A stretch of 64,000 nucleotides of DNA from contig NZ_CP101125.1 of NCBI RefSeq assembly GCF_024296925.1, positions 2,978,501 through 3,042,500 of the forward strand, in the 5' to 3' direction. A program made the translations under genes and the position numbers. Under the pieces are notes generated by a model. That model was not told the origin of the DNA. It saw only the letters and a program-made list of their open reading frames with translations, and did no database searches. This document shows, piece after piece, positions 18,155 to 26,133 of this stretch (position 1 is its first letter; each line of letters starts with the position of its first letter). Source of the stretch: Pseudomonas nunensis (GTDB taxonomy: Bacteria > Pseudomonadota > Gammaproteobacteria > Pseudomonadales > Pseudomonadaceae).

Positions 18155-19271
18155 CGGGTTCCACGATTCCAAGGGCCAGAGTGTGATAAGGATCGTTCGC
18201 CAACCAGGCGCAAGGCACCCGATGCTGCTCGGCGTACCAGGCAGCCAAGGTCTGTACGACCATGGCCTGTAGGCTTTCCAGGTGGCCAAAGTTGGCGTCT
18301 TGCACGTGCTGTCGAGTGTTCCAGCCGATGACTGGCAGATCAGCCAGGTCCGGCTGAGAGAACGACACGCATAGTTCAGCGGGGGCCGCCAGTTCGCTCT
18401 GTTGCAGAACGCGCTTGGCCACCGCGGGAAGATTCTCGGTATCAGCCGAGAACCATTCCCCACGAGAAAAACGCACGCCACCCTCGGGGCCGAATAGCCA
18501 GAGCACCGCTGCTTCCCCGGCCGGTAAGCGACTGTCCTGCCTATAAGGCAAGGATTGGCAGCCGGCACAGAGAATGCGGGCGGTCGCGGGAGCGCCCTGC
18601 AATTGGTCAATGATTGAATCCAGACTGCGAATGCCCTGCCAGGGCTCGGGCTGTTCGGGCAATTGAAGCGGCGCAAAACACCGCGCCATTTGTTCGACAA
18701 ACGCTTGCCAGGCCTCCAGCGAACCCAGCCAGTAACACCGCAACGGCTGAACGACCGAATGTTCAACCCGTTGTTCGTGCCACTGTAGAGCGAGCAAAAT
18801 CGCTAAATTGCGCTCGCGTTCGGCGACATCACTCCCGAACACATGACCAAGGCGAATCGCACGTCCTTCGGGTATTGTCTGAGGCTCCGGCGGTAGGTGG
18901 TCCGGGCCGAACAGCCGTAGTCCGTGCTCTGGAGTGCTGGCTACCGCGCTGACCAACACAGACTCGACGAGCGCGGCTTTCTGGCGATGGGACTGCCACC
19001 ACGCCTGGCGTACTTGCTCCGCCGCCTCGGCATAGCACTGTGCGTTATGTTGACTGAGCCGGAAGTACAACACGCGCAACAACAAGGCCAGCAGCCACAG
19101 CAGTAACGCAAATGCCATACCAATAACCGCGATGCGCGGCTCAATGAACGATCGCAATGCCACGCTGCCAGCGCTCAGCAAAACCAGCACGGCCACACCA
19201 CCCGCCATCCAGCGCGAGTACTTCGGCGACTGTGCCGCGGGATAGGGGGCAAACTCAGGCGCAGTCTTCAC
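18138..19271 (-). CDS. Unknown two-helix membrane protein between PAAR and TssM
   Basis: About 377 aa with GTG start at 19271 that overlaps the PAAR stop as GTGA; ATG 19313 or 19319 would give slightly longer forms. Two transmembrane segments lie near residues 23-40 (MAGGVAVLVLLSAGSVAL) and 46-66 (IAVIGMAFALLLWLLALLLRVLYF). About 310 soluble residues follow, without a motif I know; they include phrases like QHVQDANFGHLESLQAMVVQTLAAW. Tight coupling to both PAAR and tssM suggests a role in the membrane complex or effector loading. I cannot assign a function. Similar genes of unknown role sit before tssM in some enterobacterial-type T6SS clusters (family knowledge, not verified here). Confidence 0.75.
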   Translation of the reverse strand: MKTAPEFAPYPAAQSPKYSRWMAGGVAVLVLLSAGSVALRSFIEPRIAVIGMAFALLLWLLALLLRVLYFRLSQHNAQCYAEAAEQVRQAWWQSHRQKAALVESVLVSAVASTPEHGLRLFGPDHLPPEPQTIPEGRAIRLGHVFGSDVAERERNLAILLALQWHEQRVEHSVVQPLRCYWLGSLEAWQAFVEQMARCFAPLQLPEQPEPWQGIRSLDSIIDQLQGAPATARILCAGCQSLPYRQDSRLPAGEAAVLWLFGPEGGVRFSRGEWFSADTENLPAVAKRVLQQSELAAPAELCVSFSQPDLADLPVIGWNTRQHVQDANFGHLESLQAMVVQTLAAWYAEQHRVPCAWLANDPYHTLALGIVEPDDSNS

Positions 19272-19525
19272 GAGGTCACCAGTGTTTCGGACATTGAACT
19301 GATCAGCGTGCATCCGCATTTGCAGGCGTGGCCGTGCAGCGCCGCTGGGCGACCGTTGATGAGCAATAAATCGCTGCCTTCGGCGATCCTGGTCCGCCCA
19401 TGCAAGTTGCAGCGTACGGCGTCGCCCTGACAGGCGATGGGCTGTCCATGACACTCGTAATGGCCCTCCAGTACTTCGCCGCCAAATTCTTCCAGCGAAT
19501 CTCCCTGACGGATCAGCTGTTTCAT
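19268..19525 (-). CDS. T6SS PAAR spike-tip protein
   Basis: An 85-aa PAAR-domain protein from ATG 19525 (MKQLIRQGDS), preceded by tggaggagtggcg, a good ribosome site. PAAR hallmarks are GG.V..G, QGDAVRCNLHGRTRIAEGSD and LLINGRPAALHGHACKCGC, with histidines and cysteines that could bind the tip metal. PAAR proteins sharpen the VgrG spike and connect effectors to it. There is no extension, so it is not itself an effector. It lies immediately downstream of the Tle1-like/DUF3304 module, consistent with delivering that lipase. An in-frame extension to 19654 is rejected because it lacks coding character. Confidence 0.85.
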   Translation of the reverse strand: MKQLIRQGDSLEEFGGEVLEGHYECHGQPIACQGDAVRCNLHGRTRIAEGSDLLLINGRPAALHGHACKCGCTLISSMSETLVTS

Positions 19526-19553
19526 CGCCACTCCTCCAGATAAGGGGCACACA

Positions 19554-20075
19554 TCACTTCGGACATGACTGAGGCTCCGGCAAGTGCAGCGGGATCTTGA
19601 TCGGGTATTCCGGGCTGCCGTAGGCGTAGCAGGAAGTGGTGACTTGGAGCTCATCGCAGGGCAGGAAATGCACGGTGAGGCCGCAGACTTTTTGGCCGGT
19701 GTAGTCCGGGACGGGGACTACTTTGCTGTGCTGGCGTTTTTGGGCTTTTATCGTTTTTTCCCATGCTAAAAACTTTGGCCAGTCACCTGTGCCTGGAAAA
19801 TCCTCGGAACTACCTGCGCCCGTTTCCCAATCAACACGCACCGTCATCCCCGGCTGCCAGCGCGATGGCGCGACGTAACAGCAACCTCCGCCGCCGCCCT
19901 GGTACGGACCGATGATGTCGATCCCCGAGCGTCCATCGACACTGAAGCGGTTGATCGCCCAGTGGGTGTGATTGATCGCTTCAAGCGTGCTCGCCTGGGC
20001 GCTCTGCACGAACGCTGCTCCCACCAAAGTGCAGAGGGCCGCTATCAGCACGCGACACGTAATGGGAGTGAACAT
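19554..20075 (-). CDS. DUF3304 protein, probable Tle1 immunity (copy A)
   Basis: A 173-aa protein from ATG 20075 behind caggagtcaactcc. A signal peptide (residues ~1-28, ending QSAQA-S) sends it to the periplasm. The mature part begins STLEAINHTHWAINRFSVDG and contains GGGGGCCYVAPSRW and KVVPVPDYTGQKVCGLTVHF. DUF3304 proteins commonly accompany DUF2235 (Tle1-like) effectors and are proposed immunity partners; periplasmic location suits protection from a phospholipase delivered there. Copy B (22407-22937) is nearly identical at both ends but differs in the signal peptide and a ~35-residue middle. It follows the lipase gene by 37 nt. Confidence 0.8.
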   Translation of the reverse strand: MFTPITCRVLIAALCTLVGAAFVQSAQASTLEAINHTHWAINRFSVDGRSGIDIIGPYQGGGGGCCYVAPSRWQPGMTVRVDWETGAGSSEDFPGTGDWPKFLAWEKTIKAQKRQHSKVVPVPDYTGQKVCGLTVHFLPCDELQVTTSCYAYGSPEYPIKIPLHLPEPQSCPK

Positions 20076-20112
20076 GGAGTTGACTCCTGAAGCAGGTCGT
20101 CGAACAACAGGA

Positions 20113-22419
20113 TCAGCCCCGCGCATCGTTCACCTTGCCGAGCTGGGCGTAATAGGCGTCCCAGTGCGCTTCGATGGCTTGCTGGGCCTCCGCCAAACGC
20201 TGCGCATCCATGACTGGAGGCCGTGCCGCCACGACCGGCCCAGACACGGGCAGTGGCGTGCCCGCGGCGAGCAGCATCGCTCGGGTTTCATGGTTCAGCG
20301 CCAGCTCCCGTCTGCTGGCCTCGCCGAAGAACACCATGCGTTCCCGGAAATAGCTGCCCATCGGCTCCCGCCCGAATCTGTAAAGAAACCACGCGCGGGA
20401 GTCGTGGACCTGCTCGTCAAACAACGCGCGCAACAACCCTACCGGTTGCGTGGCATTGGCGGTTTCGTCGACGGGGCCGCGGGTCTTGTCGTCGGGATAA
20501 TTACTGTAACCGGGCGGCGGTGGAAACAGCTGGGCTACCCTGGCCTGGCCTGCTGCTTTCATCTGCCGACACTCGACGCGGGCGTCGGCGGTAATAATGC
20601 GCAAGACCACCACGGGCGGCGGGTGTGCCGGTAGCATCCGGCTCAGGTTGGAGGCCAGATGATCGGGGTCGCGGTAGGCCGCCGCGAACTCCTCGGCGGC
20701 TTCGCGCAGTTGGGTTTGCGCCATATCGGCATCGAAATCCTTGACCCCGGGTTTCAGCGGGGTTTTCGGTACGCGGCCCTCGCGTTCGATGGCCAGTTGC
20801 TCTCGACGACTTTTTTCGACCGCTTTCTGTGCTTTGTCGCGTGTGTCCTTGGCTTGCTGACGTGCATCTTTATCGGCCTGGGTATCGGTCGCTTGGCGAT
20901 AGAATGCGGTCTGCTTCAGGCTGGCAAAGGCATAGCGGTCAATGCGCCAGGCGGTGATCCAGCCCAACTGCGCACGCACGGCGTGTTCCAGCGTGGTGGT
21001 GGATGGCAGGGGTTGGTAGCGCTCGATCTGTTCAGAGGATAGCGGTTGCGAAACGGGGGGCAGGCCTAGCGTTGTCTGGCGCCAGGCGTTAAATCGAGTA
21101 GCCAAAGTTGGCGCAGCAATGAACTCCAAAACGACTTCCGGCGCCATTACCCGCCAAAGCTCATGCTGCAATCCGATCGGTAAAGTATTTTTCGGGACCT
21201 TCAACGGTGCACCGTGTGCGAAGGCGTCGGCATACAAATCATTCAAAGAAATTTGCGAAAGTAACAAGTGATCGTTTTCGCCGTTGGCCTTCCCCTGATC
21301 CCCCGGCGGATACCCCCCACCCAGATCCGAGTGCACCCCTGGATAGATCACTTCCACGCTGTTCACTGGGTAACTGCCGCTCTCGCGCCGAATCGACTCC
21401 AGCGGAAAACACAGCCGCTGCTCAAAGCTCGCCGCCAGATGCAGGCAACGCTTGACCAACCCGCCACCGGGCAATTCCTGATTACCATCGGCCCAGGCCA
21501 TATGGCCGTCCGCCCCTGGCAGAATATCGGCGATGCCCACCGAAGCCACGGTATCCAGCAGGCCCAGATATTCCACGCTCAGCGGAATTTCCAGATCGTC
21601 CAGCTTCAGGAATGGCCGGTACCGCATCAGCTCGTTCAACCAGCTCACAAAGGCTCTCGCCGCTGCCGCGCCACGGGAAAACCCATAGACGTACAGCTTG
21701 ATGCCCAACAGTTTCGAGGTACCGGGGTTGGGTTGTGCAAGCGCGAGGCGCAATGGTTTTTCGATGGCCTTGAGTTGCTTGCGAAACTCAACGCTACGGT
21801 TCGACCGCCCCACGGCCCACTCCGTCCCCAACACAGTGCCCATGGCCTCGACCGCCGCCTTCAGGCTCGCGTTGTCCAGCCTCGGCAGACCCAACGTACG
21901 CCGCAGGGCGTCGATGAGCATCAGCAGGCCCCAGTTGATCCGCTCTTCGCCGAACCAGGCGCCAGCCAGCCCGCTAATGGTGTAATCCAGGTCGCCTACC
22001 TCCGCAAATGGCGTGCCGACGCCGGGCATGTAGTACTTGAAGTACTGGCCATTGCCGGTGCCTGCCGCATCAGTCAAACGTGACGCTCCTTCGCTGTGCG
22101 TGGTACCACCGGCATGCCCGTCACCGACCGTGGCGCGAAACAGCCGGGCGATATTGGTCGGGTGCGGCGTATCGGATTGATACAAGTCGTTGTTCAGGTT
22201 ATTGCCGGTGCCGTCGAAGAACAGGCTGATGTGCACGGTCTTGCAGCACGGTGGCATGACCCGGTAACCGGTGGCCAGGCACAGGGCATCGTGGTAGCCG
22301 CGCTCCTGCTCGCACTGGCGCAGGATATTTTGCTGAACCTGCGCGGCGCGGCGCGGCAGACGCCCTTCCAGTGGAAACGGCGGCGGGAGCCAGACGCTGG
22401 CGTGTTTTATTGCAGACAT
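20113..22419 (-). CDS. T6SS lipase effector, Tle1-like (DUF2235)
   Basis: A 768-aa DUF2235 alpha/beta-hydrolase. Residues about 64-75 read HISLFFDGTGNN, the family signature. The nucleophile motif is GFSRG with Ser248 in KLYVYGFSRGAAAARAF. HSDLGGGYPPGDQG near residue 360 fits the conserved acid region. The C-terminal ~300 residues include a charged, alanine-rich segment (KDTRDKAQKAVEKSRREQLA) typical of Tle1-like lipases. Family members hydrolyse phospholipids (PLA2-type in characterised Tle1) after T6SS delivery to the target periplasm. It lies between two DUF3304 genes and downstream of vgrG and the DUF4123 gene, the usual layout for a VgrG-linked cargo effector. Confidence 0.88.
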   Translation of the reverse strand: MSAIKHASVWLPPPFPLEGRLPRRAAQVQQNILRQCEQERGYHDALCLATGYRVMPPCCKTVHISLFFDGTGNNLNNDLYQSDTPHPTNIARLFRATVGDGHAGGTTHSEGASRLTDAAGTGNGQYFKYYMPGVGTPFAEVGDLDYTISGLAGAWFGEERINWGLLMLIDALRRTLGLPRLDNASLKAAVEAMGTVLGTEWAVGRSNRSVEFRKQLKAIEKPLRLALAQPNPGTSKLLGIKLYVYGFSRGAAAARAFVSWLNELMRYRPFLKLDDLEIPLSVEYLGLLDTVASVGIADILPGADGHMAWADGNQELPGGGLVKRCLHLAASFEQRLCFPLESIRRESGSYPVNSVEVIYPGVHSDLGGGYPPGDQGKANGENDHLLLSQISLNDLYADAFAHGAPLKVPKNTLPIGLQHELWRVMAPEVVLEFIAAPTLATRFNAWRQTTLGLPPVSQPLSSEQIERYQPLPSTTTLEHAVRAQLGWITAWRIDRYAFASLKQTAFYRQATDTQADKDARQQAKDTRDKAQKAVEKSRREQLAIEREGRVPKTPLKPGVKDFDADMAQTQLREAAEEFAAAYRDPDHLASNLSRMLPAHPPPVVVLRIITADARVECRQMKAAGQARVAQLFPPPPGYSNYPDDKTRGPVDETANATQPVGLLRALFDEQVHDSRAWFLYRFGREPMGSYFRERMVFFGEASRRELALNHETRAMLLAAGTPLPVSGPVVAARPPVMDAQRLAEAQQAIEAHWDAYYAQLGKVNDARG

Positions 22420-22937
22420 GACTGAGGCTCCGGCAGGTGCAGCGGGGTTTTGATCGGGTATTCCGGGCTACCGTAGGCGTAGCAGGAAGTGCTGACCTGG
22501 AGCTCATCGCAGGGCAGGAAATGCACGGTGAGGCCGCAGACTTTTTGGCCGGTGTAGTCCGGGACGGGGACTACTTTGCTGTGTTTTTCGGTTAGCGCAT
22601 CATTTTTTTTCACCCACTCCAGATACTTGGGTCTATCGGCGAAACCAGGGAAATCATCTGGATAAGCCACTCCTGCTTCCCAATCAACACGCACCGTCAT
22701 CCCCGGCTGCCAGCGCGATGGCGCGACGTAACAGCAACCTCCGCCGCCGCCCTGGTACGGACCGATGATGTCGATCCCCGAGCGTCCATCGACACTGAAG
22801 CGGTTGATCGCCCAGTGGGTGTGATTGATCGCTTCAAGCGTGCTCGCCTGGGCGCTTTGCACGAGCAAGACTCCAGCAAAAGCACCAAGCAGCGCGATGC
22901 GACACCTGCCGTCCGTGGATATGGGCATAACGTTCAT
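22407..22937 (-). CDS. DUF3304 protein, probable Tle1 immunity (copy B)
   Basis: A 176-aa protein from ATG 22937 (ATGA overlap with the DUF4123 gene). A signal peptide ends QSAQA-S. Mature residues match copy A exactly from STLEAINHTHW to MTVRVDWE, diverge through the middle (AGVAYPDDFPGFADRPKYLE), and match again from HSKVVPVPDYTGQKV to near the end (QSCLQ against QSCPK). The 180 bases 22677-22856 are identical to 19824-20003. It overlaps the lipase start by 13 nt, so immunity and effector are translationally coupled. Two related but non-identical copies could broaden protection or mark recombination between variants. Confidence 0.8.
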   Translation of the reverse strand: MNVMPISTDGRCRIALLGAFAGVLLVQSAQASTLEAINHTHWAINRFSVDGRSGIDIIGPYQGGGGGCCYVAPSRWQPGMTVRVDWEAGVAYPDDFPGFADRPKYLEWVKKNDALTEKHSKVVPVPDYTGQKVCGLTVHFLPCDELQVSTSCYAYGSPEYPIKTPLHLPEPQSCLQ

Positions 22938-23734
22938 TTCCTGTCTTCGCTGGGGTGAGTCGCGCAGAAGTGATGTAACTTGTCGCGGGTGTAGGCTTCA
23001 CGCTGAGGCATGAGTAGTAACTCGGCCTGGGTAGCGTCGAGCATTCCGGCGTAGCACGCCTGAAAGCGTTGTTCGGCACTCCATTCAGACGGCAATGCAT
23101 CGGCAAGGCTTACCATCGCCGCTGTGGCATCACTGGCGCAGGACAGCGTTTCCAGCTGACTGTCGCTCAGCTCGATGGCTATGAAATCGCCGGGCCACTC
23201 GGGCGTATCAGGAGCCCCTAAAAGCCGTTGCGGAAGACCGTCACGATCCAGCCAGCTCCAGAAAACCGCTGGATGTAAAAACCGTTGCTGCTGTTCGGGG
23301 TCAAGCACATGACTGAACAGCAACGGGAAGAGACGCGGGTCGTAATAACGCAACAACCCCAGATACCCGCCATTACGCGCTTCCAGGCAACGACCAAGGT
23401 GTTCAGCCAAGGCCTCGAAAGGCCAGTGCGAAGCCAGCACCAGCAATTGTGAGCGACCATCCAACGCTTGCGCCAAACCCAACAGCCACAGCCGTTGCAG
23501 GGGCTGCGCCAGATCGACACGCACGAGCAACGGCGCCAGCTCTTCGGCACCGGCCTCCGGCAAACCGGTAAATAACGAGTGCCAGGACAATGCAGGCTCG
23601 ACACTGAGAACACTGGGAAGCAACGGCAAATCCATGCCGGCCTGATCAATGATGATATCCAGGCAGTTGACGGACACTTGTGCGCAGGAAACTTCCAACA
23701 GCTCGATCCAGGCACCACGAGTAATAGCGCTCAT
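22934..23734 (-). CDS. DUF4123 T6SS effector chaperone/adaptor
   Basis: A 266-aa DUF4123 (Tap/TEC) adaptor from ATG 23734 (MSAITRGAWIELLEV), overlapping the vgrG stop as ATGA. DUF4123 proteins bind a cognate effector and load it on the VgrG tip. Family-like features are the central GGYLGLLRYYDPRLFPLLF block and the later FWSWLDRDGLPQRL. Its position between vgrG and the immunity-effector-immunity module points to the Tle1-like lipase as cargo. A longer frame to 23800 overlaps the vgrG coding end and is not used. Confidence 0.85.
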   Translation of the reverse strand: MSAITRGAWIELLEVSCAQVSVNCLDIIIDQAGMDLPLLPSVLSVEPALSWHSLFTGLPEAGAEELAPLLVRVDLAQPLQRLWLLGLAQALDGRSQLLVLASHWPFEALAEHLGRCLEARNGGYLGLLRYYDPRLFPLLFSHVLDPEQQQRFLHPAVFWSWLDRDGLPQRLLGAPDTPEWPGDFIAIELSDSQLETLSCASDATAAMVSLADALPSEWSAEQRFQACYAGMLDATQAELLLMPQREAYTRDKLHHFCATHPSEDRK

Positions 23735-26133
23735 GCTTGCGCGCCCCTGGGTACGAAACCCTGAGCGGCCGTTTGGGCCTTCTTCAGACACTCCTTGCAC
23801 ACCGAACCGGGCAATTCTGGTAGCGGGAATTCTTCACTGGTTCCAGGATTCAACCGATGCTGGCCCTTGATGCTGATCAACCCTGGTCCATGAATCTGGA
23901 TCTCTCCCTGCGGCGTAAGACGGATATAGGCGCCACCACACCCCAGGGTGATGCCATTTTTGGCGGTCAATTGCAGATGGCCCTGTACGGACTGCACGGT
24001 GATGTCATGCTGGGCGATCAGATTCATCGCGTCGCCGTGGGATTCGATGTCCACGGGACCTTTGCCGGACACCAGCCGCATGCCTTCCTGTTGAGCCAGC
24101 AGGGAAATGGCCTGACTCGCGTGGATGGAAAGGCGTTGGGCGGCGGCCAGGTTGATCTCATCGTCGCTTTGCACATACAGCGCCTCGCCGCTTTTCAGCA
24201 GCAGGCTGGCGGGCGTCACCGCGCCGATGCCCTTTGGCGCGCTGAGCAGGATGGCGGCGGCGCTCAGGTCTTTGGCGTTGTCCTGAAACTGTTGCAAGCC
24301 GTGTATAGCCGGCTGGCGACTGCGGTGAGCCGGGGCGATGTTTTGCCAATCAGCGATTTGCTGTTTTGCACATTCGATCTGATGGGTAACCGGCGCCATG
24401 GCGAGCACATCACCCAAAGACTTGGCCTGGGCATCAGCACTGATGAACACCCCCTTTGCGCCACGAATCGCGCCCCAACCATCCGTGCGCAGCTCAAACC
24501 CCTCCCCTCGCTTCTTACGCTCGGCATCCACCAAATGCCCCAGATTCAACTGGCTCTTGCCACTGTGTTCGGTACTGAGCTTGACGTGCTCCTGCCCCCG
24601 CGTGTCGTCCATGCGCAGTTTGTTGTTGGCCGGGGTGCGCAGCACGTTGCGTTTGTCGTTGCGCAGGGTGACGTGGTCCGGGTGCTGGCTGTCGTGCAAA
24701 GCGTGGGCGATGTAGGGCCGGTCCGGGTCGCCTTGTTCGAAGGCAATCGCGACTTCGGTGCCGGGAATCAGCGGCAGGTGCAGGCCATGGGTGTCGCCGG
24801 CGTAGGGTCGGGCCAGGCGCAGCCAGAGGCTTTCTTCGCCGGGTTTCCAACGGTCGCGATCAAACAGGAATTTCACCCGATAGCGTCCTTCCAGATCGAT
24901 ATGGGCGTAAGGGTCGTTCGTCTGAGAGCTGGTGACGCGGGCTGGGACGGTGCCGGCGATTTGTGGCGTGGGCGGCACGATTGGACGAAAGCACACGGTT
25001 TCTGAGTAAGGCATGGCCTGGAGATTGGCTTCGAAGCTGCGATCGCGGGCGGCCCGTGTGGTCAGACCGGTGATCACCGCCCCCGGCGTGAAAGCCTTTG
25101 GCGCGCCGCCGGAAATCTTCAGCACTTGGCCTGGCGTCAGGATGGCGCTGCTGCTGACGCCGCTCAGCTGCGTCTGATCGTTGAGGTAGCGCTCATGCCG
25201 CAGGCGCGCAAAGAAATAACCGCTTTCGCTTTGCAGGTCTTCGTCCTGATCCTGGGCGTCGCCGAGCACGCGGTACGGTTCGGCGTAGTGGTAGGCCTCG
25301 CCGTAAGTCGTCGTCGCGCCCCGACTCTGGTCGATCGCCCCGCTCAGGTGGGCGCTGGCGTCACGGTGCTGGTAGGCGCGAAAATGCACCTGCTGCTCGA
25401 CCACCCGGTGGTTCGATTGCAATTGCCATACGCTGTCCTCGCCGCTGCTGCTCAGTCCGGACAGCGGGCGATACGGCAGCTCGACGTTGAACTGATACTG
25501 GCGTTGATCGTCGCAAAACTCGACGACATCGATGTACAGGCGCTCGTCGCTGGTGAAGCGATACCAGATACCGACCTCGGCCAACAGGCGGGCGATAAAG
25601 GTCAGGTCGCTTTCACCGTATTGCATGACCTGTTCACGCTTGGGGTACTCACGCACCAGACGGAAGAGGAAGTCCTGGCCTTCAAAACCGTGACGGCTGC
25701 GCAGGATGCTTTCGACGATCTGCGGCACCGACTGATGCTGGTAGATACGGAATTGTTGGCCGCGATCGAGCAGTGCCAGACGCGGTTGCAGAGTGATTTC
25801 ATAACAGGCTTCGTCGTTGGAACCGGACAGGCGCTTGAAGCCGGTGACGACGCCATGCAACGTGCGCAGGGGCTTGACCTCGGGCGTCTTCAACCCAACG
25901 AGCGGCATTTTTTGCGGTGCTGCGTGCAGGCTGAAACTGGCGTCTTGACCCAGCAGGTTGTCGGCGGGCAGGTCACGCTCGGTGCAGGTGAATTCCACGC
26001 GATAAATGAAGGGTTTACTCAACCGCTCTTCGCCTTCAAACGCCAGGACATCAAGCCGCGCATCGACGTTGCGCACACCCAGGGTATGCCGGCTGTGGTC
26101 GAAGAACGTCTGCAATCCGTTCAACATACTCAT
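23731..26133 (-). CDS. vgrG: T6SS spike protein VgrG (TssI)
   Basis: An 800-aa VgrG. The N-terminal gp27-like part begins LQTFFDHSRHTLGVRN; the gp5-like OB region contains RYRVKFLFDRDRWKPGEESLWLRLA, GTEVAIAFEQGDPDRPYIAHALHD and the terminal beta-helix/DUF2345 region (GEIQIHGPGLISIKGQHRLNP). No extra enzymatic domain follows. It ends in a short tail with a CKEC motif (GSVCKECLKKAQ), a tail type seen in VgrGs that bind adaptor-borne cargo. The start overlaps the clpV stop (ATGA), and its end overlaps the DUF4123 start. It trimerises at the tip of the Hcp tube. Confidence 0.95.
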   Translation of the reverse strand: MSMLNGLQTFFDHSRHTLGVRNVDARLDVLAFEGEERLSKPFIYRVEFTCTERDLPADNLLGQDASFSLHAAPQKMPLVGLKTPEVKPLRTLHGVVTGFKRLSGSNDEACYEITLQPRLALLDRGQQFRIYQHQSVPQIVESILRSRHGFEGQDFLFRLVREYPKREQVMQYGESDLTFIARLLAEVGIWYRFTSDERLYIDVVEFCDDQRQYQFNVELPYRPLSGLSSSGEDSVWQLQSNHRVVEQQVHFRAYQHRDASAHLSGAIDQSRGATTTYGEAYHYAEPYRVLGDAQDQDEDLQSESGYFFARLRHERYLNDQTQLSGVSSSAILTPGQVLKISGGAPKAFTPGAVITGLTTRAARDRSFEANLQAMPYSETVCFRPIVPPTPQIAGTVPARVTSSQTNDPYAHIDLEGRYRVKFLFDRDRWKPGEESLWLRLARPYAGDTHGLHLPLIPGTEVAIAFEQGDPDRPYIAHALHDSQHPDHVTLRNDKRNVLRTPANNKLRMDDTRGQEHVKLSTEHSGKSQLNLGHLVDAERKKRGEGFELRTDGWGAIRGAKGVFISADAQAKSLGDVLAMAPVTHQIECAKQQIADWQNIAPAHRSRQPAIHGLQQFQDNAKDLSAAAILLSAPKGIGAVTPASLLLKSGEALYVQSDDEINLAAAQRLSIHASQAISLLAQQEGMRLVSGKGPVDIESHGDAMNLIAQHDITVQSVQGHLQLTAKNGITLGCGGAYIRLTPQGEIQIHGPGLISIKGQHRLNPGTSEEFPLPELPGSVCKECLKKAQTAAQGFVPRGAQA

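Noticed and set aside
18155..18766. N-terminal extension of tssM by ~200 codons
   Set aside because: It lies antisense-like over the upstream membrane-protein gene in another frame, has low-complexity Arg/Ser/Pro content, and family N-termini begin at the membrane helix after 18154.
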